Below are positions 22,001-30,806 of a stretch of 64,000 bases of DNA, one piece after another (the first letter of the stretch is position 1; each line of letters opens with the position of its first letter). Under the pieces are notes generated by a model. It made no database searches, had not been told where the DNA came from, and was given only the letters and a program-made list of their open reading frames with translations. Where the stretch lies: NCBI GenBank assembly GCA_026770025.1, contig JAMXDE010000010.1:930001-994000 (forward strand), read 5' to 3'. A program made the translations under genes and the position numbers. This stretch comes from Craspedostauros australis (lineage: Eukaryota; Bacillariophyta; Bacillariophyceae; Mastogloiales; Achnanthaceae).

Positions 22001-24683
22001 GATCCGATTCAAGAAGCTGATGATGGCTGGCGACTACGCAACCGCCATGGACATCGCCAAGCATCAGGTCGAAGATGGAGCCCACGTGATCGACATCAAC
22101 GTCGATGATGGTATGCTCGATGGACTCGCTGCCATGCAGAAGTTCGTGAAGATCGCCATCACCGAGCCAGAAGTGTCGAAGGTTCCATTCATGCTCGACG
22201 CATCGAAGTTCGAGATCGTGATGGCCGGACTGAAGTGGTGCCAGGGCAAGCCCATCGTGAACTCCATCTCCCTGAAGGTCGGAGAAGAGCTGTTCATGGA
22301 GCATGCGACTCTGCTGCGCAAGCACGGAGCAGCAGTGGTGGTGATGGCCTTCGACGAGGAAGGTCAGGCCGCCACTGCGGATGAGAAGATCCGCATCTGC
22401 AAGCGTTCGTACGACATCCTGGTGAACAAGGTCCGCTTCCCACCTGAGGACATCATCTTCGATCCGAACGTGTTGACGATCGGAACAGGAATGGAGGAGC
22501 ATTCGAACTACGGTGTTGATTTCATCAACGCCACGAAGGTGATCAAGGAGCAATGTCCATACGTGAAGATCAGCGGAGGTATCTCGAACCTTTCGTTTGG
22601 CTTCCGTGGTGTGACGAAGATCCGCGAGTCCATCCACGCTGTGTTCTTGCATGAGGCGATCTTGAACTCTGGAATGGACGTCGGTATCGTGAACGCCAAG
22701 GAAATGCTGGCGCTCAGCGAAGTCGAACCGGAACTGAAGGCCGCATGCGAGGACCTCGTTTTCAACAAGAACGAGGATGCCACGGAGAAGATGTTGGAGC
22801 TGACCAAGAAGGAGAAGGACGCCATCGAAGCAAGGAAGAAGGGAGGCGTCGTCACTGTCAAGGAGACATCCTGGAGAGACTTCGATGCCGTCAAGCGCTT
22901 GGAACATGCCCTGGTGAACGGTATCTCGCAGTACGTCGATGGCGATGTCGAAGAGGCCCGCCAGATATGCGACAAACCACTCGACGTTATCGAAGGTCCA
23001 TTGATGGATGGTATGAACATTGTCGGTGACCTCTTCGGTTCAGGAAAGATGTTCTTACCGCAGGTCATCAAGTCCGCACGCGTGATGAAGAAGGCCGTCG
23101 CCTACCTTCTCCCATTCATGGAGGAAGAGAAGAAGCAGAAGATGATCGACGAGGGCATCGACCCGAGCACGGTCGATGCCAACGACGACTCTAACTACGC
23201 CGGCAAGGTGCTGATGGCAACCGTCAAGGGTGACGTCCACGACATTGGAAAGAACATCGTGGCCGTCGTGCTCGGTTGCAACAACTTCAAGGTTTATGAC
23301 ATCGGAGTCATGGTCTCGTGTGAGAAGATCCTCGAGAAGGCCAAGGAATACAAAGTTGACGTGATCGGTCTCTCCGGGTTGATCACACCATCGCTCGATG
23401 AGATGGTGGTCGTCGCCAAGGAACTCTCGAAGGGAGGCTTCAAGCAGCCACTCCTGATCGGTGGTGCCACCACCTCCAAGATGCACACCGCCGTCAAGGT
23501 AGCGCCGAGCTACTTCACCTCGCTGCATCCGGTGATTCATGTGCTGGATGCATCCAGATCTGTCACAGTCGTGTCCTCGTTGCTTGGAGAAAACAAGGCC
23601 GAATTCGTCGACGAGTTGGATGAAGAGTACGAAGAGATGCGAGAAGACTACTACGCTGGACTGGAAGACCGTCACTTCCTCACCTTCGATCAAGCGAAGG
23701 AGAACAAGTACAAGATCGACTTCGATGATGCACCGCCAGCACCCGTTCCAGCCAAGCTGGGAATCACTGTCATTGACAACATCAAGGTCGCCGATGTTGT
23801 GCCATACATGGACTGGAACCCCTTCTTCCAAACTTGGGAGCTGCGTGGTCGATACCCCAACCGTGGTTACCCCAAGATCTTCAACGACGCAACCGTCGGT
23901 TCGGAAGCCAAGAAGCTCTTCGATGACGCACAGGCCATGATGAAGGAGATCATCGCCGACGGCTCCCTGACGTTGAAGGGAGTTGTGGGACTCCACCCTG
24001 CCAACCGCAGCGAGGACGGCGAAGACGTCGACGTCTTCCTCACCGAAGAAGACCGTGAACAAGGCAAGATCGCCACCAAGTACTGCATGCTCCGACAGCA
24101 GGCGGAGAAGGAATCTGATGACCCGTACATGTCCCAGGCCGACTTCATCGCTCCAAAGGGATACAAGGACCACATCGGCTTCTTCGCTGTGTCTTGCTTC
24201 GGCTGCGACGCCCTTGTTCGGAAGTACGAGGCCGACAACGACGACTTCTCCAAGATCATGGCCCAGGCCCTGGCCGATCGTTTCGTCGAAGCCTTCGCCG
24301 AGTACCTCCATCGCGAAATCCGTACCGAGATGTGGGGTTACGCCAAGGGTGAGTCTCTCGACGAGGCCGATCTCTTAAAGATCAAGTACGATGGTATCCG
24401 TCCAGCTCCAGGCTACCCATCCCAGCCAGATCACACCGAAAAGCGCCCCATGTGGGACTTGGTCAGAGTCAAGGAGCTGGCGGGCATCGACCTCAGCGAC
24501 TCCCTCAGCATGATGCCAGCTGCCTCCGTTTCGGCCCTGGTCTTTGCCCATCCACAATCCGAGTACTTCGCGGTTGGGCAGATCGGAAAGGATCAAGTTG
24601 AGAGCTACGCAAAGCGCAAGGAGATGGAGCTGTCCCGCTGCGAGCGCTGGTTGTCGCCCATCTTGAACTACGAGCGTGACTAG
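16083..24683 (+). CDS. metH: Cobalamin-dependent methionine synthase with three tandem homocysteine/folate modules (2,866 aa)
   Basis: Transfers a methyl group from methyltetrahydrofolate through cobalamin to homocysteine. The usual protein has about 1,230 residues in the order homocysteine, folate, B12, activation. Here residues 12-764, 765-1517 and 1518-2206 are three near-identical homocysteine + folate modules, followed by one B12 cap and binding domain (DVHDIGKN, axial ligand His2386) and one activation domain ([12 protein letters not shown], about 2520-2866). The three zinc cysteines of each homocysteine site are kept in every unit: 340/403/404, 1093/1156/1157 and 1846/1909/1910. The folate motif NVGERCN is also kept in all three. 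Each unit begins with a roughly 90-residue extension of unknown role before the GGMGTM start of the family. The ATG at 16083 is chosen as start; the frame opens two codons earlier with GTG. No intron is evident. An assembly artefact must be excluded, but unit-specific differences argue against simple collapse or duplication by software. Confidence 0.93.
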   Translation: MVDPPKKLHPRKQFAYDAIPSKPAVEPPTPVSDVARNHVPNPYTNSTFTHETIAAIRAKATNPNKDINFDYTQDPDLYPTEFPYFVRGRDSLREYITKLFNSRISLYDGGMGTMIQNFSKRNRLEEEEYRGDRFPNWPCNVKGNNDMLSITRPDVIQGIYKQYLEVGGSDLIGTNTFSSTTIAQADYEMEAYAYELNYESARLAREVCDEVTAKDPTKPRFVVGAMGPTNRTGSISPSVEDPSVRNVDFDELVEAYFEQIVGLVDGGCDILMVETIFDTLNAKAAVYAVGEFLEITGIDMPLFVSGTLVDQSGRTLSGQTGEAFYASIRHSKPMCVGLNCALGAEHMVPFVERLAKCVECFMHVYSNAGLPNAMGGYDETPSDMAEGNRVFFENGWLNMVGGCCGSTPEHIKAIREASESYKPRKLPDVGRPKMWLSGLEDLVVDDVHNHLGLPFLNVGERCNIAGSIRFKKLMMAGDYATAMDIAKHQVEDGAHVIDINVDDGMLDGLAAMQKFVKIAITEPEVSKVPFMLDASKFEIVMAGLKWCQGKPIVNSISLKVGEELFMEHATLLRKHGAAVVVMAFDEEGQAATADEKIRICKRSYDILVNKVRFPPEDIIFDPNVLTIGTGMEEHSNYGVDFINATKVIKEQCPYVKISGGISNLSFGFRGVTKIRESIHAVFLHEAILNSGMDVGIVNAKELLAVDELEDDMRILCENLVFNKDEDATEDMLKRTSYERAAKEALKKGLPPPRKPRGKMRQLPKKQFAYDAIPSKPAIEPPTPVSDVARNHVPNPYTNSTFTHETIAAIRAKATNPNKDINFDYTQDPDLYPAEFPYFVRGRDSLREYITKLFNSRISLYDGGMGTMIQNFSKRNRLEEEEYRGDRFPNWSCNVKGNNDMLSITRPDVIQGIYKQYLEVGGSDLIGTNTFSSTTIAQADYEMEAYAYELNYESARLAREVCDEVTAKDPTKPRFVVGAMGPTNRTGSISPSVEDPSVRNVDFDELVEAYFEQIVGLVDGGCDILMVETIFDTLNAKAAVYAVGEFLEITGIDMPLFVSGTLVDQSGRTLSGQTGEAFYASIRHSKPMCVGLNCALGAEHMVPFVERLAKCVECFMHVYSNAGLPNAMGGYDETPSDMAEGNRVFFENGWLNMVGGCCGSTPEHIKAIREASESYKPRKLPDVGRPKMWLSGLEDLVVDDVHNHLGLPFLNVGERCNIAGSIRFKKLMMAGDYATAMDIAKHQVEDGAHVIDINVDDGMLDGLAAMQKFVKIAITEPEVSKVPFMLDASKFEIVMAGLKWCQGKPIVNSISLKVGEELFMEHATLLRKHGAAVVVMAFDEEGQAATADEKIRICKRSYDILVNKVRFPPEDIIFDPNVLTIGTGMEEHSNYGVDFINATKVIKEQCPYVKISGGISNLSFGFRGVTKIRESIHAVFLHEAILNSGMDVGIVNAKELLAVDELEDDMRILCENLVFNKDEDATEDMLKRTSYERAAKEALKKGLPPPRKPRGKMRQLPKKQFAYDAIPSKPAIEPPTPVSDVARNHVPNPYTNSTFTHETIAAIRAKATNPNKDINFDYTQDPDLYPTEFPYFVRGRDSLREYITKLFNSRISLYDGGMGTMIQNFSKRNRLEEEEYRGDRFPNWSCNVKGNNDMLSITRPDVIQGIYKQYLEVGGSDLIGTNTFSSTTIAQADYEMEAYAYELNYESARLAREVCDEVTAKDPTKPRFVVGAMGPTNRTGSISPSVEDPSVRNVDFDELVEAYFEQIVGLVDGGCDILMVETIFDTLNAKAAVYAVGEFLEITGIDMPLFVSGTLVDQSGRTLSGQTGEAFYASIRHSKPMCVGLNCALGAEHMVPFVERLAKCVECFMHVYSNAGLPNAMGGYDETPSDMAEGNRVFFENGWLNMVGGCCGSTPEHIKAIREASESYKPRKLPDVGRPKMWLSGLEDLVVDDVHNHLGLPFLNVGERCNIAGSIRFKKLMMAGDYATAMDIAKHQVEDGAHVIDINVDDGMLDGLAAMQKFVKIAITEPEVSKVPFMLDASKFEIVMAGLKWCQGKPIVNSISLKVGEELFMEHATLLRKHGAAVVVMAFDEEGQAATADEKIRICKRSYDILVNKVRFPPEDIIFDPNVLTIGTGMEEHSNYGVDFINATKVIKEQCPYVKISGGISNLSFGFRGVTKIRESIHAVFLHEAILNSGMDVGIVNAKEMLALSEVEPELKAACEDLVFNKNEDATEKMLELTKKEKDAIEARKKGGVVTVKETSWRDFDAVKRLEHALVNGISQYVDGDVEEARQICDKPLDVIEGPLMDGMNIVGDLFGSGKMFLPQVIKSARVMKKAVAYLLPFMEEEKKQKMIDEGIDPSTVDANDDSNYAGKVLMATVKGDVHDIGKNIVAVVLGCNNFKVYDIGVMVSCEKILEKAKEYKVDVIGLSGLITPSLDEMVVVAKELSKGGFKQPLLIGGATTSKMHTAVKVAPSYFTSLHPVIHVLDASRSVTVVSSLLGENKAEFVDELDEEYEEMREDYYAGLEDRHFLTFDQAKENKYKIDFDDAPPAPVPAKLGITVIDNIKVADVVPYMDWNPFFQTWELRGRYPNRGYPKIFNDATVGSEAKKLFDDAQAMMKEIIADGSLTLKGVVGLHPANRSEDGEDVDVFLTEEDREQGKIATKYCMLRQQAEKESDDPYMSQADFIAPKGYKDHIGFFAVSCFGCDALVRKYEADNDDFSKIMAQALADRFVEAFAEYLHREIRTEMWGYAKGESLDEADLLKIKYDGIRPAPGYPSQPDHTEKRPMWDLVRVKELAGIDLSDSLSMMPAASVSALVFAHPQSEYFAVGQIGKDQVESYAKRKEMELSRCERWLSPILNYERD
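16116..22700 (+). repeat. Three-unit in-frame tandem repeat inside metH (period 2,259 bp)
   Basis: Units start at 16116, 18375 and 20634, with exactly the same spacing. Units 1 and 2 run the full 2,259 bp. Unit 3 stays homologous to about 22700 and then changes to a different tail leading into the B12 half. Bodies differ at only scattered, mostly synonymous sites. In the first ~820 bp of a unit, unit 2 shares diagnostic bases with unit 3 (for example the third base of the Ala codon at 19193). From 19610 onward it shares them with unit 1 (for example C at 19610 where unit 3 has T at 21869). Confidence 0.95.
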
Positions 24684-25155
24684 ATGTGGCAAAGCAAGCG
24701 CAATTCGTGCGCGCTACAGACATCTCGCCGCTGAGTAGAACCGATGATGAAAATGCGCACCCCGCACACACCGACGAACCCAGCATACAGCATACAGCCG
24801 AGCATTCGGGGACCAAAACGAGCGCACGCAGAGCGTTCAATCCCACCAAACAAAGCAAAACAATATAAGCCAACACATGTTCAGCAGGAACTTATGCATA
24901 CATGAAGGATGGTGCCTATCTTCGTACGCGCTTTTTGGCAAAGAGAGGCGCTACGTATGCTTGTTGATTGGTGGTTGCTCATTACTCTGTAGCGCATTGC
25001 ATGTTGATGGTTCTGTCGAATGACATATCTGTATCCTTGAAGTGCTGCCATTTAGGTGATGTGCATGCATGCGCTGATGACCCCTCTCGCGCGTCGGCAT
25101 TGGACGAATCGAATCAAATCGAAACGGCGCTGCATTCTTCGTTATTCGCCATACA
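24684..25155. other. Convergent intergenic region
   Basis: About 470 bp between two 3' ends (metH and the coiled-coil gene). It holds A-rich sequence near 24840-24870 that could serve 3'-end formation. No gene seen. Confidence 0.5.
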
Positions 25156-26361
25156 TTAGCAGTCGTCAGGTTGTGAACCGTAAAATGCGTCCAGGTTGGC
25201 TCTCCCTACTGCGGCGCCTGGTCCGGGAGGAGACTCTTCGCCCATCTCACCATTCCACTCAACGTTGGCGGGTCCCCATTCCGTCATCGTGGGCATATGC
25301 TTGTTCGCGATGGACTGAAGGGTATCGAGCCGTTGCTTGGCGGCAGTATGCGCTTGCTCCTCTCGCACAAGTCGCCCGTTCGCATCGCTCAACATGTTGA
25401 AGGAGTGGGAGCTTGGTACCGCAGACCACAAGCTTCCATTCTTTGCTGCGACATCCTGAACGGATTTCACCGAGAGATATGGGCGCGCCAAGATCGCAGT
25501 TTTCAATTCCAGACACTTGGCATACTCGTCACTGAGCTTGTCCGCATCTGTCACGAAGTTCTCCTGATCCTTGGCGATCTCATCCTTGAGCATTTGATAG
25601 TGCTTCGCGCAGTCTGCATCGATGGCAAGCGATGCGTGGAGTGTTGTGCGAGGGAATAGGACATAGAGTGGGGTATGGTGGGCCATAGGCAGCACAATGC
25701 GGCATCGTGTGATGGAAGCCAGCACAGCATCGGGAATGGAGAAAAGCGGAGAACAGCACTTATGAGAAGCCAAGACGAATGGCAGGCGGATGAATGGCAC
25801 ACCCATCACATCTTCCAAAGTGGGAACTCGCCGAGTGTGCTCGTACCATGGCGATGCCACGTACTCCCGGTGGTTGTGTTTGAGCCTTCGACTTTTCCGG
25901 CATGTCGACCAAGAGCAGGAGCACACAGGGAGTGGATAGCCCTGAGCAGAGATCGTGTCTTGGTGGGCTTGCTGGCTGCGTGCACGCTGGGTCGGCGACT
26001 CACCTTTGAGAGCCTTGGTCTCGTTGTTCATGATTCTGCCCAGCCGTCGCTTTTCATGATTCAGGAAAGCAGACTTCTTCGAAACACCGCCGAGCGTTTC
26101 CTTCGCCGCGTGCTTTTGCTGCGTCAAGGTGCGCTGCTTCACCTTCAGTTCCCGCAGCACGCCTTCGATGGACCGTCGCTCCCGCTCTGCCTTGTCCATC
26201 TCCTTTTGGAAAGCGTCCTTGTCGCGTTCCAAAGCTGCGAATTGGTGTCGGATGGAGTTGCGGCGGACCAGCCCGCCGTCTCCGATATTCATGGATGGAT
26301 TCATCGTCCCGGTCTGTCGTGCCCTGGATCGGTCTGCGTCGGAATTTATGAAGGAGAGCAA
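25156..26361 (-). CDS. Coiled-coil protein of unknown function, two exons (271 aa)
   Basis: Predicted as complement(25156..25613, 26004..26361). The 390-nt intron (25614-26003) has a GTGAGT donor and a GATGCAG acceptor, is phase 1, and happens to stay open, so an unspliced reading would insert a cysteine- and proline-rich segment unlike its surroundings. The spliced protein is charged and helical: residues about 35-165 are rich in Lys/Glu/Gln with heptad-like spacing (coiled coil), followed by a second helical stretch and a Gly/Pro-rich C-terminus ending in AFYGSQPDDC. No enzyme motif is recognised. The start is uncertain; a second in-frame Met (residue 20) precedes a better conserved-looking region. 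A structural or scaffolding role is a guess. Confidence 0.7.
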   Translation of the reverse strand: MLSFINSDADRSRARQTGTMNPSMNIGDGGLVRRNSIRHQFAALERDKDAFQKEMDKAERERRSIEGVLRELKVKQRTLTQQKHAAKETLGGVSKKSAFLNHEKRRLGRIMNNETKALKGESPTQRARSQQAHQDTISAQGYPLPVCSCSWSTCRKSRRLKHNHREYVASPWYEHTRRVPTLEDVMGVPFIRLPFVLASHKCCSPLFSIPDAVLASITRCRIVLPMAHHTPLYVLFPRTTLHASLAIDADCAKHYQMLKDEIAKDQENFVTDADKLSDEYAKCLELKTAILARPYLSVKSVQDVAAKNGSLWSAVPSSHSFNMLSDANGRLVREEQAHTAAKQRLDTLQSIANKHMPTMTEWGPANVEWNGEMGEESPPGPGAAVGRANLDAFYGSQPDDC

Positions 26362-26942
26362 GAAAACAAGAGCAGAGTATCTTTTGGCGGTTGTGTGTGT
26401 GTGTGCTCACGAACTGGACGTGGTGTGGTGTTGATGTTGTGGGTTCCAAATTTGCGCGCCAACTTTTCCGCGATTCCATTTTTCTTTGCAGAACGCATTC
26501 AGACGTGCGGAGAGGAGGCAGATGCGTCGCGAAGCACCTCATGCCAAAGGTTGTACCATAGCTTGTACGATTACGGACGCTGCATGAGTACGAGTAGAGT
26601 GCTGGGAAGGCCTCCACCCTCTACCAATACCAAACACTGTAGCCATCTCTCCAGCATCGATGTGGTATGTTTCGATTCCGTGGCGGCACGGAGAATCCGA
26701 CGCCCTGCCAAGGAATGGTCTGCCGTATTCGTCGCCACGAACAGACGCGATGGAACAGACGCGAGACGCTCTTGGAATCAAGCCAGACGTCGAATGAATC
26801 GCTGACCTTTATCCTCTGTTGCATGAGGACAAGGATACGGATAAAACATAGCGTAGAATAGACTATCCCTTCGTGACCTAGGGGATTACTTCGATCCAAT
26901 ATAAATTTCATTCTCACCCCATTCCGTTTTTGACCGCAACTT
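26362..26942. other. Intergenic, no gene seen
   Basis: About 580 bp upstream of the coiled-coil gene and downstream of a small hypothetical frame. Short frames only; one GTGTGT run near 26392-26403. Confidence 0.5.
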
Positions 26943-27305
26943 TTACATGTACCCCTCCACTTTTCTTGTACCAACGGAATCCTTGGGAGTTGGCGCTTCT
27001 TCTGATCTTCCTGAATCAGGGGTCTTCTTACTGCGGTTGGGTCGCCATCGGCCTCCGAAGTACTCGTGAATCGTTTTTTCAGCGACGGGACTGACGGGAA
27101 AACTCATCAGCGAGGCCATCATCGCTGATTTTCGCGACACATCAATGATTTTTTCGGTGCTCACATCGCTCACATCGCTCACGTCTCTCAACTCGATCGC
27201 CGTTTTCGCATGCATCACTTGGCATGCGTGTTCATACAGCTCCATGGATGCCTCCCAGCACATGGCTTCACTGGTGATCTCCGTGGCCCATCGCTCATGG
27301 ACCAT
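26943..27305 (-). CDS. Hypothetical protein (120 aa), doubtful
   Basis: A 120-codon ATG-to-stop frame, divergent from the piggyBac transposase start 156 bp away. The N-terminal two thirds look helical with three short direct repeats of Asp-Val-Ser (DVSDVSDVS), and the C-terminus is basic and polar (FGGRWRPNRSKK). No family is recognised. It could be a real small gene, an exon of a longer gene, or chance. Its head-to-head position makes an accessory gene of the transposon conceivable, but nothing in the sequence shows this. Confidence 0.3.
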   Translation of the reverse strand: MVHERWATEITSEAMCWEASMELYEHACQVMHAKTAIELRDVSDVSDVSTEKIIDVSRKSAMMASLMSFPVSPVAEKTIHEYFGGRWRPNRSKKTPDSGRSEEAPTPKDSVGTRKVEGYM

Positions 27306-27461
27306 TCTTCGTTGTGCTCAATCTCCTTGATTGTTTCTTCTCACCGTCGAAGAGATCGTCACGATTGTTGATCACAAAATTGAAATCACAATTCCAACGA
27401 TGCCACATCATCGATCGCCCATCACAACACAAGCACAGCCAGATCTCGTCCACCCGCGGCC

Positions 27462-30005
27462 ATGCCCACATCATCTCCGTCCTCTCCCACATCCAAGCAC
27501 GTCAAAGCATCCAAGCCTCCCCTAATTGGCGCGGCAAGCTACAGTTGTGCCGAACCCTTTGTGGTATTCCTCAATGGCAATCGGAAAGAATTGCTTCATG
27601 CTACTACTGGAGCAACAGGAAACCGCTCTGCAGGAGCACCAACTGTGAGCAGCAAGGGAGTATGCAACGGCAACAGTGCCTGCATCAGCGTGGCTGGTAC
27701 CACCACCATCAGCAGCACCGCAAGCAGAATCGAAAGCAACAGGCGCAGCAGTCGCATCCTCAACCGCCTCAAACGCAAACTTGCGTTGAGGCGAAAAAGC
27801 CATCATGAGAGAATCGGCACAATTGCAGCCAATGACACCAATGATGGCACAGCCAGCCACGATGGCACGCCCAGCCACGATGGCATGCCCAGCCACGATG
27901 GCACACCAAGCAATGATGGCACACCAAGCAACAATGGCACGCCCAGCAACGATGGCACGCCCAGCAACGATGGCATGCCCAGCAACAATGGCACACCCAG
28001 CAATGATGGATCAATGGGTGCAGATCACACCACTTTCATCGGTGCTGCCATGGCTACTGACAGAGCAACTGCTACAGATGGCACAATCATGGACAACAAT
28101 GAAATTGCAAATGACAATGCAACTGGTGCGGATGGCACAGCCATTCCTGTGCATGGAGCCGACAAAAATGTTGGCTATGTGCCACTCCCCATCAGTTCCC
28201 ACATGCCACTCTTCCGGTCAGTTGGAGGTGTCAACCCATCAGTTGATACCATCCTGGAGGTTTACTTCTCACGGCAACTCATTGAATCCATTCAAGTCCA
28301 CACCAACAACCATATCTTCAACAGTGGATCCACGGCCAGCTTCGTTTCAGTGAAGGAGATCTACCTCTTCCTTGCAATCTACTACTACATGGGAGTCTTC
28401 AAGGCACCGGCCAAGCGGGATTATTGGCGTGCCCCTTCCATTGGCATACCATCCCACTTGCTGACAAAGTACATGACACGGGCAAGATACGAAGTTGTGT
28501 GGAACCACATTCACTTCACAGCTGTGAGGGGCACAATTACTGCTGGCACAAAGAAGGCCACTGACTCAGATGACGAGGATGTCAGTGACAGCGAAGACGA
28601 TCTCGTCCAGAGCCGATACGATTCTCTCACAAGTGCAACCATCAGCAGCTTGCCCTCAATTCGATCTGCAACTTCGAGCCTCTCTGCATCCACAGCCACC
28701 AACCAAACCCTGTACACGCAGCCCCACATTCCTCCTACACCGATTGTTGACAGCAACAGAAGCTGGTATCACAAGATCCAACCACTGCTTGACCACGTCA
28801 ACCAGGTGTCGAAGAGTATCTGCATCAATCCAGGCTTTGCCTGTGCAATCGATGAGATGATGGTGAGATTCAAGGGCAGGTCCAGGCAGACCACTCGGAT
28901 GAAGCAGAAACCCATCAAAGAGGGGTACAAATTCTACGCTCTGTGCTGCTCGAAGACTGGATTTGGATATCATGTACTGCCTGCAGGACGTCTGGACACC
29001 ACAACAAAGATCAACAACACTGTGGAGGAACTCATGAAGACATTGGACCCAACAAATCATCATGTTGTTGCGATGGACAATCTCTTCACAACCAAGACAG
29101 TCATGGCAAAGTCAAGAGAGATGGGCATTGGAGTTGTTGGCACTGCAAGGAGGAGGAACGGATTCCCCAGCACAGAGGTGAAGGAGGTCGATGACATGCG
29201 CTTCAACTCACTCTATGTCTGGATTGAGAACAATCAGTACGTGGTGACCAGGTGGATTGACAACAATGTGGTGTTGATGGTCAGTACGGTGCACCATGGG
29301 AACGAGTCGGTACTTTCCAATCGCCACAAGCCAAGAAAGAACAAGGTGAATGCAGGGCACTTGGAGATGGTCTGGGGGAGCAAGTACTCTGCTCACATCC
29401 GAATCCCAAAGATGATTGACGACTACAATCATTGGATGCTTGGAGTTGACAAATGCGATCAACTCATCGCATACTATCGCCCTGACTTGAGGGCTCAGAG
29501 AGTATGGATGCCCCTCATGTTCCACTTGTTCGACATCATGCGCGTCAATACTTGGATTGCATTCAATCACCTGGCAAGGGAGCAAGATCGATTGAGAAGC
29601 AAGGCATTCATGATCGAGATGATTGAGGCTCTTGTCCGCAAAGGGAATGAGGCAGACTTGATGGCAACAAGGTCAAGCCGCGAGAGAGTCCCACACACCA
29701 TTCGAACAAGGAATCGGATGAGCCCCTGCTCTCCAAAGCTGCCCAGATCGAGGTTGGAGGGGAGATTCGAAGATCACAAGGAGATCATCAGCAGGGACGG
29801 AAGCCAGAAGACTTGCAGATACTGTTCTTATCTTAAAGCAAAAGCAAAGCTTGAAGGGAGGCCCACACACGAACCAAGCAGAGTCAGAAGGGTGTGCAGT
29901 GTGTGTGGAATCCATGTCTGTAAGCTGCACTGGAATGTATTTCATGGGAAGGATGACGAGAGTATCACCAACTCTGAAGAGAGTGAACTGACCATTACAG
30001 TCTAA
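27462..30005 (+). CDS. piggyBac-family DDE transposase (847 aa)
   Basis: The DDE_Tnp_1_7 core of piggyBac transposases spans about residues 245-715. The predicted catalytic aspartates are Asp464 (AIDEMM), Asp539 (AMDNLF) and Asp663 (GVDKCDQL), all present. A C-terminal cysteine/histidine-rich domain (Cys-x2-Cys, then Cys-x2-Cys-x4-Cys-x2-His-x4-His) lies near 785-830, as in the family's end-binding domain. The long N-terminal region (1-240) is low-complexity and contains nine hexapeptide repeats, D/N-G-T/M-P/A-S-H/N. The frame is open and complete. Terminal inverted repeats with TTAA duplications were not found by eye, so it may be a stranded or domesticated gene or an element whose ends were missed. 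The exact start Met is uncertain. Confidence 0.9.
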   Translation: MPTSSPSSPTSKHVKASKPPLIGAASYSCAEPFVVFLNGNRKELLHATTGATGNRSAGAPTVSSKGVCNGNSACISVAGTTTISSTASRIESNRRSSRILNRLKRKLALRRKSHHERIGTIAANDTNDGTASHDGTPSHDGMPSHDGTPSNDGTPSNNGTPSNDGTPSNDGMPSNNGTPSNDGSMGADHTTFIGAAMATDRATATDGTIMDNNEIANDNATGADGTAIPVHGADKNVGYVPLPISSHMPLFRSVGGVNPSVDTILEVYFSRQLIESIQVHTNNHIFNSGSTASFVSVKEIYLFLAIYYYMGVFKAPAKRDYWRAPSIGIPSHLLTKYMTRARYEVVWNHIHFTAVRGTITAGTKKATDSDDEDVSDSEDDLVQSRYDSLTSATISSLPSIRSATSSLSASTATNQTLYTQPHIPPTPIVDSNRSWYHKIQPLLDHVNQVSKSICINPGFACAIDEMMVRFKGRSRQTTRMKQKPIKEGYKFYALCCSKTGFGYHVLPAGRLDTTTKINNTVEELMKTLDPTNHHVVAMDNLFTTKTVMAKSREMGIGVVGTARRRNGFPSTEVKEVDDMRFNSLYVWIENNQYVVTRWIDNNVVLMVSTVHHGNESVLSNRHKPRKNKVNAGHLEMVWGSKYSAHIRIPKMIDDYNHWMLGVDKCDQLIAYYRPDLRAQRVWMPLMFHLFDIMRVNTWIAFNHLAREQDRLRSKAFMIEMIEALVRKGNEADLMATRSSRERVPHTIRTRNRMSPCSPKLPRSRLEGRFEDHKEIISRDGSQKTCRYCSYLKAKAKLEGRPTHEPSRVRRVCSVCGIHVCKLHWNVFHGKDDESITNSEESELTITV
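27843..28004 (+). repeat. 18-bp coding minisatellite in the piggyBac gene (9 units)
   Basis: Nine in-frame 18-bp units coding for Asp/Asn-Gly-Thr/Met-Pro/Ala-Ser-His/Asn. Units differ by a few substitutions but not in length. Such arrays usually vary in copy number between alleles. Confidence 0.9.
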
Positions 30006-30806
30006 ATTCCAGTTTAGAGACAAGTACAGAATTAGTTTTCATACGTAGGACATGGTAGGGAAAAGCTGTAGAAATTTAACACGGAGGCTTTATAATGGCT
30101 CTGACAGATCCTTTAGGGCTGGTCCACGAAGGGATAGGAGGGTATAGTGCTTTTGCTCTGCTCGCGGATACTCTCTCCTGTGCGTTGTTCATCGCATTGT
30201 TGTGGAGTGGGGCAGGCCTTCCGCTGCGATTTCGAGGAGGATTGCTTCAACGGATAGCGTGCAAATACCTCTCACGCCGTCTCATGCAAATACACACTTT
30301 CCAGTATCTCTATTCTGGTATCTTTGAAGGTCATTTAACGGTCGAGCAGGCGATTGTGTTCATCGTGATGCATGGCGAACAGCGATCGTCACCGTCTTCT
30401 CTGCCCACGTACGTTTTTGCATCATCGTTTCTCACACAACAACACACAACAACACACAACAACACACAACAACACACAACAACACACAACAACACACAAC
30501 AACACACAACAACACACAACAACACACAACAACACACAACAACACACAACAACACACAACAACACACAACAACACACAACAACACACAACAACACACAAC
30601 AACACACAACAACAAGAACTGCGAACCACTCCAAACCCGGCGTAACAACTTCAAGCATCACAACACACAAGTTCAAGCACCGCACACATCGTCAACAAAC
30701 AAAATCTGCAATTTCATTTGCAGATTGCATTTACGATCAACTGCACAACACGGCACCTTCATTTCATAAAGTCTTCAAGCCACATCTGCATCCCTCCGTA
30801 ATCACC
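30006..30806. other. Intergenic region with a 10-bp tandem array
   Basis: About 800 bp between the transposase and the ornithine carbamoyltransferase start. It holds the 30434-30613 array and CA-rich leader sequence. Frames crossing the array encode only simple repeats. Confidence 0.6.
30434..30613. repeat. 10-bp minisatellite, about 18 perfect units
   Basis: The unit AACACACAAC (or a rotation of it) repeats without visible change for about 180 bp. It ends roughly 190 bp upstream of the ornithine carbamoyltransferase ATG, so it may lie in the promoter or 5' UTR. Perfect identity implies recent expansion. Confidence 0.95.

Noticed and set aside
16614-22907. Three long minus-strand frames (625, 625 and 591 codons) opposite metH
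   Set aside because: They repeat with the same 2,259-bp period and mirror the codon bias of the sense gene. Their His/Asp/Val/Leu-rich composition matches antisense of C-ending codons, not a protein family.
26362-30400. piggyBac terminal inverted repeats at TTAA sites
   Set aside because: TTAA occurs at about 30076 and 30335, but no matching inverted sequence was found on the left side, so no element ends are claimed.
30434-30613. CRISPR-like array
   Set aside because: The 10-bp units are directly adjacent with no spacers, in a eukaryotic nuclear context.
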